11,280 nt of DNA, from NCBI GenBank assembly GCA_019307545.1, contig JAFDJI010000064.1:1-11280 (forward strand), given 5' to 3'. The translations under genes were made by a program, and so were the position numbers. Of this stretch, positions 1 to 6,727 are shown one piece after another; position 1 is the stretch's first letter; the number at the start of each line of letters is the position of its first letter. This DNA comes from Deltaproteobacteria bacterium (GTDB taxonomy: Bacteria; Myxococcota_A; UBA796; GCA-2862545). Below the pieces are notes generated by a model, which made no database searches, was not told where the DNA came from, and saw nothing but the letters and a program-made list of their open reading frames with translations.

Positions 1-883
1 GGCCCCCCTCGCCGGAGACCACCATCATCGTCTCTGGTGGCAACCCTGCCAGACGTGGAAGCATCCCGCGGCATCCCACCACGGTGAGGAGCCCGACACC
101 CGCTGCCAGGGCGCCGCGACACACCAGGATGGCGGCGCCGGTCATCGCCTCGGAACCCGCGACCACCAACAGGTGGCCCGACCGGGTCTTGTGGTCGCCT
201 GGGGCGCGTCGGGGCCACAGCGGGGCGAGGTCTCCAGGTTCGGGGATCTCCGCGACGGCGTCACCCCCACCCACCTCGATGCCGATGTCCGCGACCTCCA
301 CCACGCCGGCGTAGTCCGCTCCGGGCTCGCCGAGCAGACCTGGCTTGAGCCGGCCAAACGTCACGGTCGTGGCACAGGGGATCGCCACCCCGAGGACCGC
401 ACCGGTATCGGCGTGGATCCCGCTCGGCAGATCGACCGCCAACACCGGAGCGGAGTGGGCGGCCATGGCCTCGATGACACCGCGATACCGCCCCCCCACC
501 GGCCGATCCAGCCCGGTTCCGAACACCGCGTCCACGAGCAATCCGGCGTCGCCCAGCCCATCGGTGAACGGGACGCCCAGGCGCCTGCAGGCGTCGCGGT
601 TGATGGCGGCGTCTCCCGAGAGCTGTTCCTTCAGCGGATAGACCGCCACCGGAAGGCCCCAGCCGTGCAGCCAGCGCGCGCACGCGTATCCGTCTCCGCC
701 GTTGTTGCCGCCGCCGCATACCACGACCACACCCCGCTCCGCGTCTGCCCGGTGGAGGCGCGCGACGGCTCGAGCGACGGCTCGGGACGCGGTCTCCATC
801 AGGGCGATCCCCGGCACGCCGAGGTCCTCGATGACGTGGCGGTCCATCTCACGAACCTGAGCCGCGGTCGATACGAGCTTCAT
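1..883 (-). CDS. nnrE-nnrD: Bifunctional NAD(P)HX epimerase / ADP-dependent NAD(P)HX dehydratase, partial (3' end outside window)
   Basis: This protein repairs hydrated NADH and NADPH: the N-terminal epimerase interconverts R and S forms of NAD(P)HX and the C-terminal kinase-like domain dehydrates the S form using ADP. I translated 294 codons from the ATG at 883; the frame stays open to the window edge. The YjeF_N (epimerase) part has VCGGGNNGGDGY (55-66), DAVFGTGL (118-125), AVDLPSG (149-155) and TFGRLKPG (175-182). The dehydratase part begins near 228 with GDHKTRSGHLLVVAGS (229-244), MTGAAILVCRGALAAGVGLLTV (247-268) and is cut at 294. Fused NnrE-NnrD proteins are about 490-510 residues, so some 200 residues lie outside. 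The ATG overlaps the glmM stop (ATGA). The gene acpS, often found between glmM and this gene in related clusters, is absent here. Confidence 0.95.
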   Translation of the reverse strand, partial: MKLVSTAAQVREMDRHVIEDLGVPGIALMETASRAVARAVARLHRADAERGVVVVCGGGNNGGDGYACARWLHGWGLPVAVYPLKEQLSGDAAINRDACRRLGVPFTDGLGDAGLLVDAVFGTGLDRPVGGRYRGVIEAMAAHSAPVLAVDLPSGIHADTGAVLGVAIPCATTVTFGRLKPGLLGEPGADYAGVVEVADIGIEVGGGDAVAEIPEPGDLAPLWPRRAPGDHKTRSGHLLVVAGSEAMTGAAILVCRGALAAGVGLLTVVGCRGMLPRLAGLPPETMMVVSGEGG

Positions 884-2181
884 GGCAGCGCCTCCCGGGC
901 CACGCTGGTGACCTCTGTCGATACCCGCGCCACGGTCGCCTCGTCCGAGCCCTCGACCAGGATGCGCAGCAGGGGTTCGGTGCCCGAGTACCGGAGGAAC
1001 ACCCGCCCGCCGCTTCCCAGTGCCGCCTCTCCTGCCCTGCGCGAGACCTGTAGCAACTCGACCTCCTCCAGGGGTGGACAGCCCTGGACCCGGACCTTGG
1101 TGATCTGCCTCGGGAAGGGGTGGAACCCGGATTGGGCTCCGGAGAGCGAGGTCGCGCCGGAGAAGGCGATGGCGATGGCGCGGAGGCCCGTTACCACACC
1201 ATCCCCAGTGGGCAGGCCTCCGGCGAACAGCACGTGGCCAGATTCCTCGCAGCCGAGTTGGGCGCCGCGGCTGGAGATGGCTTCTTGGAGGTGCCGGTCC
1301 CCTACCGGCGTTCGGATCACCTCCACTCCGGGGAGGCTCGGCTCCAAGCCCCCGTTGCTCATCACCGTCACCGCGAGGCTGCGCACTCCGAGCCCGACGG
1401 TGAGCAGCCATGCCAGGCCGTCCCCAGGCACCACCTGGCCCAATTCGTCCACCAGCACGCACCGGTCGGCGTCGCCATCGACGGCGAATCCAGCGTGGCA
1501 GCCACGCTCGACCACCGCTCGGGCCAGGCGCTCCGGGTGGACCGCGCCGCAGTTCTCGTTGATCGGACCGTCCCCGTCTGCAAGGAACACGAACTGTGCC
1601 GGGACATGGCGGCGGAGCCAGGTGGCGGTGCGGATGGCGGCGCCGTTGGCGAGGTCCACCGCGAGCCGCGCCCCGACCAGGGCCCGAACGTCTCCGATCG
1701 CCTGTGCCAGGGACCGCGTGTAGGCATCCCAGGCCTCCCCGCCGATGTCGGTCTCGCTCCCTGGGGACGCAGTGTGCTGCGAGGGGGCGTCCAGCCACTC
1801 CTCCAAACGAAGGATCTCCTCGTCGGTGAGCTTCCGCCCCCCCGGCGCCAGCACCTTGAACCCGTTGTCCGGTTCGGGGTTGTGGGACGCGGTGATCATC
1901 ACGCCGACGTCTCCGAGCCCTTCACGCAGGGCGGTCGCCACCGCGGAGGTCGGCAGCACCCCGGCGACCCTGGCCTCGGCGCCCTCGCCGCATACCCCCG
2001 ACACGACCGAGCGCTCCAGCAGTGGGCCGCTGGGCCTGGGGTCCCGCCCCACCACCACTGCCCGTCCGCCGTGCTCGTGGGCAAACCAGGCCGCCGCGCG
2101 GCCTACGGCGAGCGCCACTTCAGCCGTCACGGGGTGTTGTCCGGCCCGACCGCGGATCCCGTCGGTGCCGAACCGGATCAC
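880..2181 (-). CDS. glmM: Phosphoglucosamine mutase GlmM
   Basis: GlmM converts glucosamine-6-phosphate to glucosamine-1-phosphate, the precursor of UDP-GlcNAc for peptidoglycan and LPS. The 433-residue product begins with VIRFGTDGIRG, the family-typical N-terminus, and carries the phosphoserine loop TASHNP with S99, the metal loop DGDADR (235-240), the substrate loop region GCEESGHVLF (310-319) and the C-terminal phosphate-binding RYSGTEP (397-403). It is slightly shorter than the usual 440-450. The start is GTG at 2181, overlapping the ybbR stop (GTGA); the Shine-Dalgarno match is weak (GGTGG), so coupling probably drives initiation. The frame is open upstream to 2433, but that stretch lies in ybbR. 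In other bacteria CdaA and GlmM interact and GlmM inhibits the cyclase, so co-location fits c-di-AMP/wall coordination. The stop overlaps the next gene as ATGA. Confidence 0.97.
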   Translation of the reverse strand: MIRFGTDGIRGRAGQHPVTAEVALAVGRAAAWFAHEHGGRAVVVGRDPRPSGPLLERSVVSGVCGEGAEARVAGVLPTSAVATALREGLGDVGVMITASHNPEPDNGFKVLAPGGRKLTDEEILRLEEWLDAPSQHTASPGSETDIGGEAWDAYTRSLAQAIGDVRALVGARLAVDLANGAAIRTATWLRRHVPAQFVFLADGDGPINENCGAVHPERLARAVVERGCHAGFAVDGDADRCVLVDELGQVVPGDGLAWLLTVGLGVRSLAVTVMSNGGLEPSLPGVEVIRTPVGDRHLQEAISSRGAQLGCEESGHVLFAGGLPTGDGVVTGLRAIAIAFSGATSLSGAQSGFHPFPRQITKVRVQGCPPLEEVELLQVSRRAGEAALGSGGRVFLRYSGTEPLLRILVEGSDEATVARVSTEVTSVAREALP

Positions 2182-3140
2182 GGGACTGCCACCCGCACGA
2201 CGCTGGGTTCCACCGAGACGGCCCTGACCTCGTCGCCGCCCCCATGCAGCACGCGAAGCCTGGTGCCTTCCGTGGGGCCGAACGGGGCCTCGTATTCCGA
2301 GCGGTCCGGCGGGTCGGGCAGGTGGGCAAACACCACCACGTCCTCCTCCGCAATCTCGGCCATCGCGGCGGCCGGCCCTTCCAGCACCACCGTCACCGTC
2401 TCGGGGGTGCAGGTCCAGCCAGAGAGTCGCCATACGTCAACCGGCGCCGCGGTGAACTCACGGTCCACCACCCTGGGATCGATATCGATCACCACCCGGA
2501 TGACCTCGTCGCTCACCAGCGCCACGCTGCGGGGGAGGTCCAACTCCACGCGTTGCGCCACGTCGGTCGCGAACCCGGACACGTCGATGGGCAGGGTGGC
2601 GATCTCGGAGACCGTGTCCACGTTGACGCGGGGACCACGGATAGACACCACCTGCGGATAGATGGCGACCTCCGCCACCTGGTAGCCGTCCTCGGGATCG
2701 CCCACCAGCTTGGGCTCGATGCGGACCTTCTTGGCGAGCACCTCGTCGAGGGAGAAACGAATGGACGCGGGCGCCACCTCCAGGACCTCGAGGTTGGCGG
2801 GGACGCCCTCGGCCGGGAAGGCCGAGAAGTCCACGGTGTGGCCCCCAATACCAATGTCGGACAGATCGATCGGCACCCGCACATCACCCTGAGCTGCCCT
2901 GCGAATCGCGTTGCGCCGCCCAGCCACGGTGAGGACCACCGAAGCGGGCAGGGGCTCCACCGCGAGCAGGTCCGGGGGGAGCGTCCACATCGCGCGCGCC
3001 CGCACCTTTGCCTCCACCACCTGCTCCCCCTGCACGTACAGCCAGGCAACCAGGGCGATGCTGAAGGACAGGACCTTGTAGCCTGGATTGCGGGCCAGCC
3101 GGCGTGCCCAGGTCCCCAGTGGCAGGCGCAGCTTGATCAT
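2178..3140 (-). CDS. cdaR: YbbR-domain protein, CdaR-type regulator of CdaA
   Basis: CdaR-type proteins bind CdaA at the membrane and modulate c-di-AMP production; their YbbR domains face outward. The 320-residue product has one N-terminal membrane anchor (KVLSFSIALVAWLYV, 22-36) preceded by basic residues (WARRLARNPGYK), which favours an N-in orientation. About three YbbR-like beta-rich repeats follow (roughly 40-130, 132-222 and 225-318), with recurrent patterns such as PASVVLTVAGRRNAI, PQVVSIRGPRVNVDTV and PETVTVVLEGPAAAM, each a strand followed by G and a helix. YbbR domains diverge strongly, so function rests mainly on context: it overlaps cdaA (ATGA) before it and glmM (GTGA) after it. 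GGAG lies 7 nt before the ATG. It is shorter than the roughly 480-residue B. subtilis CdaR, with about three repeats rather than four. Confidence 0.92.
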   Translation of the reverse strand: MIKLRLPLGTWARRLARNPGYKVLSFSIALVAWLYVQGEQVVEAKVRARAMWTLPPDLLAVEPLPASVVLTVAGRRNAIRRAAQGDVRVPIDLSDIGIGGHTVDFSAFPAEGVPANLEVLEVAPASIRFSLDEVLAKKVRIEPKLVGDPEDGYQVAEVAIYPQVVSIRGPRVNVDTVSEIATLPIDVSGFATDVAQRVELDLPRSVALVSDEVIRVVIDIDPRVVDREFTAAPVDVWRLSGWTCTPETVTVVLEGPAAAMAEIAEEDVVVFAHLPDPPDRSEYEAPFGPTEGTRLRVLHGGGDEVRAVSVEPSVVRVAVP

Positions 3141-3949
3141 TTCGCCGCTCCAGCCTTGGGCTCCGGGAGGACACCGTGCTCCAGCCCCTCCATGAGGCGG
3201 GCGCGGAGGTCATCCCGGTCTGCCACCGGGATGATGACGCCCCCCAGGACCATCGCCACTGTGCCCCGTTCCTCGGAAACCACCAGGCAGATGGCATCGG
3301 TCGCCTCGGTGAGGCCGATGGCGGCCCGGTGTCGGGTGCCGTATCGCCTGGAGATCTCCTTGGAGAGCGAGATGGGCAGGAAGACCCCGGCAGCCAGGAT
3401 GGTCTGGCGGGAGATCACCACCGCCCCGTCGTGGATGGGGCTGGAGGGGTGGAAGATGCTCTGCAGCAACGCGGAGGACACATTGGCGTGGATTTCGTGG
3501 GCGCCGCTCACATAGGCCTCGAGGTTCGCCGTGCGTTCGAGGGCTATGATTGCTCCCACCTTGCGCTTCGACAGCGCGAACACCGCCTTGATGACCTCTT
3601 GGAGGAGGTTGGCGTCCGAGGAGACCGAGGAGCCCTGGCTGAACAGGGTGCCACCGGCTCGTGCCAGCGCACGGCGGATGTCTTCCTGGAACAGGATGAT
3701 CAACACCAGGATGACGTAGACGAAGAGGTTGTCCAGGATCCAGTGCAGGGTGGCGAGTCCCAGGTAGTCGCTCACCATGTAGATGATTCCGATGATGGCC
3801 AACCCGAGGAGGCTCTGCATGGCTCGGGTGCCGCGGATGAGCAGCAGGCCCCGGTAGATGAGCCAGGCGAGCAGGAAGATGTCGATCCAGTCGGCCGGGG
3901 TCGCCGTGGAGAACGGGCTGTCGTGGTACCAGGTGGCGAGCCAGGTCAC
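3137..3949 (-). CDS. cdaA: Membrane diadenylate cyclase CdaA (c-di-AMP synthase)
   Basis: CdaA joins two ATP molecules into the second messenger c-di-AMP, which in studied bacteria controls potassium and osmolyte transport and cell-wall balance. The 270-residue protein has about three N-terminal membrane helices (around 21-38, 43-60 and 67-88), then FQEDIRRALARAG (87-99), which leads into the DAC domain. The catalytic motifs are intact: DGA in PIHDGAVVI (174-176) and RHR in GTRHRAAIGLTEATDA (206-208), followed by VVSEERGTVAMV. Length matches CdaA/DacA (about 270). The start is GTG at 3949, overlapping the folP stop (GTGA), with GGAG 5 nt upstream. The next gene is its YbbR partner, overlapping as ATGA. 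The placement beside ybbR and glmM agrees with the conserved cdaA-cdaR-glmM cluster known from Firmicutes. Confidence 0.97.
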   Translation of the reverse strand: MTWLATWYHDSPFSTATPADWIDIFLLAWLIYRGLLLIRGTRAMQSLLGLAIIGIIYMVSDYLGLATLHWILDNLFVYVILVLIILFQEDIRRALARAGGTLFSQGSSVSSDANLLQEVIKAVFALSKRKVGAIIALERTANLEAYVSGAHEIHANVSSALLQSIFHPSSPIHDGAVVISRQTILAAGVFLPISLSKEISRRYGTRHRAAIGLTEATDAICLVVSEERGTVAMVLGGVIIPVADRDDLRARLMEGLEHGVLPEPKAGAAK

Positions 3950-4761
3950 GATCGCTCCACCGCTTGAAAGACCGTGAGGGCCTGGCGGGTGGCGGCCACA
4001 TCGTGGACCCGGAGCACATGAGCGCCTCGAACCGCGGCCGCGAGGGCCGCGCCGATGGAACCAGCGACTCGGTCATCGGGGCTCGACACCCCGGTGAGCG
4101 CGCTCAGGAACTGCTTGCGGGAGGCCCCCACGACCACCCGGTAGCCAAGGGCGGCGAAGCGGGGAACGGCGGCGATCAAATCCGGGTTGCGCAACGGGGC
4201 CTTGCCGAACCCGATGCCCGGGTCGACCAGGATCTGTTCGCGTTTGATGCCGTACGCCATCGCCGCCTCTGCCCGATCCCGCAAGAAGTCCTCCACCTCA
4301 CCGACGAGGTCTTCGTAGGTAGTGTCGTGCTGCATGGTACCGGGCGAGCCGCGCATGTGCATGAGGACCAGTTCGACTTCCATGCGAGCACACAGTGGGC
4401 CCATCTCGGGGTCGCTCAATGCAGTGACGTCGTTGACCACCCTGGCACCTTCCTCGACGGCGCGTGCGGCGACGGCGGCCTTGGAGGTATCGATGGACAG
4501 GACGGAATCGGGACGTGCTCGGCGCAGGCCCCGGATCACCGGGATCACGCGCGCCAACTCTTCTTCCACCGGCACCTTGGCCGATCCGGGCCGGGTGGAT
4601 TCTCCCCCTACGTCCAGCCAATCCGCGCCGCTGTCCAGCAGGTGGAGCCCGTGGTCCACCGCTGCCCCAGGGTCCAGGTAGCGGCCCCCATCTGAGAACG
4701 AGTCGGGCGTGACGTTCAGGATCCCCATCAAGAGGGGTCCGCGCGTCAGGCACCCATCCAC
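3946..4761 (-). CDS. folP: Dihydropteroate synthase
   Basis: FolP condenses 6-hydroxymethyl-dihydropterin pyrophosphate with p-aminobenzoate to give dihydropteroate in folate synthesis; it is the sulfonamide target. The 271-residue TIM-barrel protein shows every family signature: MGILNVTPDSFSDGG (12-26), GGESTRPG (52-59), DTSK (91-94), VVND (108-111), MHMRGSPGTMQ (134-144), DPGIGFGK (180-187), GASRK (212-216, the substrate-binding lysine loop) and RVHDV (251-255). The GTG start at 4761 overlaps the ftsH end by 16 bases and has a GGAGG 7 nt upstream; ATG at 4728 would begin directly at the first barrel strand and is the alternative. Reading further upstream in this frame lies wholly within ftsH and is not coding. 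The stop overlaps the cdaA start as GTGA. Confidence 0.96.
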   Translation of the reverse strand: MDGCLTRGPLLMGILNVTPDSFSDGGRYLDPGAAVDHGLHLLDSGADWLDVGGESTRPGSAKVPVEEELARVIPVIRGLRRARPDSVLSIDTSKAAVAARAVEEGARVVNDVTALSDPEMGPLCARMEVELVLMHMRGSPGTMQHDTTYEDLVGEVEDFLRDRAEAAMAYGIKREQILVDPGIGFGKAPLRNPDLIAAVPRFAALGYRVVVGASRKQFLSALTGVSSPDDRVAGSIGAALAAAVRGAHVLRVHDVAATRQALTVFQAVERS

Positions 4762-6575
4762 GCCATCCCCTCCGGGACGACCGGCCCCGCCTGCTCCACC
4801 AGGAGGGAGAACTCGTCGCGGTTCAACGTCTCGCGGTCCATGAGATCCTGGGCCACCTTGTGCAGTATGTGCACGTTGGCGAGCAGGATCTGCTTGGCGC
4901 CCTTGTAGGCGTTGCTCACGATCAGACGCACTTCGGTGTCGATCCGGCGCGCCGTCTCCTCGCTGTAGGTCCGTGGCTGGGCCATCTGTCGACCGAGGAA
5001 GGGCTCGCCGTTTGGTTCGCCCCAGGACACCGGCCCCAGGTCGTCGGACATGCCAAGCTCGCAGACCATGTACCGCGCCATCTTGGTGGCCTTGTCGATG
5101 TCGTTTGCGGCGCCACCGGTGATGCTCTTCAGGGCGACTTCCTCGGCGACCCGGCCACCCATGAGCATGGCAATCTGTTTGAGCATCGCATCCTTGGTCA
5201 TCGAGAGGCGGTCCTCGTCCGGCAGGGTCCAAGTGAGGCCCAGGGCGCGACCGCGGGGGACGATGGTGATCTTGTGGACCGGGTCGTGACCGGGGAGGAG
5301 GTGGGCGACCAGGGCGTGCCCCGCCTCGTGGTACGCGGTGGTCATCCGCTCCGACTCCGGCATGAGCATCGAACGGCGCTCTGGGCCCAGGTACACCTTC
5401 TCCCGGGCTTCCTCGAAGTCCGGCTGCTCCACCATGGTCTTGTCCTGGCGCGCCGCGAGCAGGGCCGCCTCGTTGCACAGGTTTTCCAGGTCGGCGCCAG
5501 AAAAACCGGGCGTCCCCTTGGCGATGATCGATAGGTCCACGTGGTCCCCGAGGGGGATCCGGCGGGAGTGGATCTCCAGGATCTTCTCGCGACCGCGCAT
5601 GTCGGGGGATGGCACGACCACGCGTCGGTCGAAGCGTCCGGGGCGGAGCAGGGCGGGGTCCAGGACGTCGGGGCGGTTGGTGGCCGCGACGATGATGACG
5701 CCCTCGGTGCCTTCGAACCCGTCCATCTCCACCAGGAGCTGGTTCAGGGTCTGTTCCCGCTCGTCGTGACCGCCGCCGAGGCCGGCGCCGCGGTGGCGGC
5801 CGACGGCATCGATCTCGTCGATGAAGATGATGCAGGGGGCGTTCTTCTTGCCCTGCTCGAACAGGTCGCGCACCCGGCTGGCGCCAACGCCGACGAACAT
5901 CTCTACGAAGTCGGAGCCGGAGATCGAGAAGAAGGGCACCCCAGCCTCACCCGCCACCGCGCGGGCCAGGAGCGTCTTGCCGGTGCCGGGGGAGCCCATG
6001 AGGAGGACCCCCTTGGGGATGCGGCCGCCCAGGCGGGTGAACTTCTGGGGGTCCTTGAGGAAATCGATGATCTCGGAGAGTTCCTCCTTGCTCTCGTCGA
6101 TGCCCGCGACGTCTTCGAAAGTGACCTGGGTGCCGCCGTCGACCTGCAACCTGGCGCGAGACTTGCCGAAGCTCATGGCCCGGCCGTTGGTGCCCTGGAG
6201 GTTGCGCATGAACCACAGGAACAGCAGCACGATGACGAGCAGGGGAAGGAAGGTGAACAGGCCCGTGAGCCAGAGGCTGTCGTCCTCCTGCTCCTCGAAG
6301 TTGGGGGTGACCCCGTGCTCGACCAGGGTGTGGTACACGGGCTCCAGGAACTCGGGGCCGGTGGTCTTGAAGCTGGTGCCGTCCTCGAGCACCCCGGAAA
6401 GCTGCTGACCCTTGAAGGTCACCTGTTCGACCTTCCCCTCCTCCACCTTCTGGATGAAGTCCGAGAACGGTATGGGCTCGTCCTTCCGGCCCCCGGTCGT
6501 CGGGAGGATGAACAGGGCAAGCACCACCAAGACGACGATGAACCAGAAGAGGTGGGTGCGGGAAAGATTCCGCAT
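4746..6575 (-). CDS. ftsH: ATP-dependent zinc metalloprotease FtsH
   Basis: FtsH is a hexameric membrane-anchored AAA+ protease that degrades misfolded membrane proteins and regulatory proteins. The 609-residue product has two membrane segments (about 9-25 and 103-123) flanking a small extracytoplasmic domain. The AAA module follows: Walker A GSPGTGKT (194-201), Walker B IIFIDE (249-254), pore motif FVG (227-229) and the second region of homology ending LLRPGRFDRR, with arginines 311, 314 and 317. The peptidase domain has the zinc motif HEAGH (416-420, with E417 as catalytic base) and a likely third zinc ligand at D492 in GGAANDIDKA. Length is close to, slightly below, the usual 610-650. The family-typical N-terminus MRNLSRTHLFWF and a GGAG site 8 nt upstream fix the start at 6575. 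The 3' end overlaps folP by 16 bases. Confidence 0.98.
   Translation of the reverse strand: MRNLSRTHLFWFIVVLVVLALFILPTTGGRKDEPIPFSDFIQKVEEGKVEQVTFKGQQLSGVLEDGTSFKTTGPEFLEPVYHTLVEHGVTPNFEEQEDDSLWLTGLFTFLPLLVIVLLFLWFMRNLQGTNGRAMSFGKSRARLQVDGGTQVTFEDVAGIDESKEELSEIIDFLKDPQKFTRLGGRIPKGVLLMGSPGTGKTLLARAVAGEAGVPFFSISGSDFVEMFVGVGASRVRDLFEQGKKNAPCIIFIDEIDAVGRHRGAGLGGGHDEREQTLNQLLVEMDGFEGTEGVIIVAATNRPDVLDPALLRPGRFDRRVVVPSPDMRGREKILEIHSRRIPLGDHVDLSIIAKGTPGFSGADLENLCNEAALLAARQDKTMVEQPDFEEAREKVYLGPERRSMLMPESERMTTAYHEAGHALVAHLLPGHDPVHKITIVPRGRALGLTWTLPDEDRLSMTKDAMLKQIAMLMGGRVAEEVALKSITGGAANDIDKATKMARYMVCELGMSDDLGPVSWGEPNGEPFLGRQMAQPRTYSEETARRIDTEVRLIVSNAYKGAKQILLANVHILHKVAQDLMDRETLNRDEFSLLVEQAGPVVPEGMAWMGA
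4769..4773 (-). promoter_or_regulatory. Shine-Dalgarno site deciding the folP start
   Basis: GGAGG sits 7 nt before the GTG at 4761, inside the end of ftsH. The downstream ATG at 4728 has no comparable site. The sequence therefore favours the GTG start, which also supplies the short N-terminal segment that usually precedes the MGILNVTPDSF strand. Confidence 0.6.
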
Positions 6576-6583
6576 GAAGGGGG

Positions 6584-6587
6584 CTCC
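6584..6587 (-). promoter_or_regulatory. Shine-Dalgarno site of ftsH
   Basis: GGAG lies 8 nt before the ATG at 6575. It supports this start over the in-frame extension to 6746, which would run into tilS and through the tandem array. Confidence 0.6.
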
Positions 6588-6605
6588 GTGGATGTTCCAG
6601 CATAA

Positions 6606-6621
6606 CGGGCCTGCAGGCCCG
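6606..6621. repeat. Perfect 16-bp GC-rich palindrome in the ftsH leader
   Basis: CGGGCCTGCAGGCCCG is identical to its own reverse complement and is the only perfect palindrome of this size I noticed in the gap. It lies 31 nt upstream of the ftsH start, between the candidate promoter and the Shine-Dalgarno site. It could be an operator or a short RNA hairpin in the leader (6-bp stem, TGCA loop). It is not followed by a T-run on the minus strand, so a Rho-independent terminator is unlikely. Confidence 0.6.
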
Positions 6622-6642
6622 ATACCATGGCTGTAGACACCC

Positions 6643-6670
6643 AACATAGGCACGTTCGCGGTGCCGGAAA
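6643..6670 (-). promoter_or_regulatory. Weak sigma70-like promoter candidate for ftsH
   Basis: On the minus strand a TTTCCG box (6670-6665; 3 of 6 matches to TTGACA) and a TATGTT box (6648-6643; 4 of 6 matches to TATAAT) are separated by 16 nt. They lie inside the only sizeable gap in the gene string and 68-95 nt upstream of the ftsH start. The matches are poor and promoters of this lineage may differ, so this is only a candidate. Confidence 0.2.
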
Positions 6671-6683
6671 GGGCCTGATGGCT

Positions 6684-6725
6684 GAGCGAGAGCGGGAGCG
6701 GGAGCGGGATTGGGAGCGGGATTGA
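6684..6725. repeat. Degenerate hexanucleotide tandem array, 7 units
   Basis: On the plus strand seven consecutive 6-base units can be read from 6684: GAGCGA, GAGCGG three times, GATTGG, GAGCGG, GATTGA. The array starts 2 bp beyond the tilS stop and fills the upstream part of the tilS-ftsH gap. It makes the minus strand of this part of the ftsH leader pyrimidine-rich (CCGCTC repeats). It is outside both genes as called. It may be a variable simple repeat or just slippage debris. Confidence 0.8.
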
Positions 6726-6727
6726 GG

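Noticed and set aside
173..3515. Long plus-strand open frames opposite nnrE-nnrD, glmM and ybbR (for example 173-1723, 1120-2661, 2022-3515)
   Set aside because: Low-complexity Arg/Pro/Ala/Gly-rich translations without motifs, overlapping each other and strongly supported genes; treated as codon-bias shadows.
4762..5478. Extended folP reading frame inside ftsH, giving a 510-residue product
   Set aside because: The added part is an Arg/Gly/Pro-rich shadow of ftsH, and the conserved FolP fold begins near 4728-4761.
5541..6605. Plus-strand open frame of 354 codons opposite ftsH
   Set aside because: It mirrors the third-position bias of ftsH and gives an acidic low-complexity translation with no domain.
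6606..6621. Palindrome as a Rho-independent terminator for the tilS operon
   Set aside because: The stem is only 6 bp with a 4-base loop and is followed by TTATGC rather than a T-run on the transcribed orientation.
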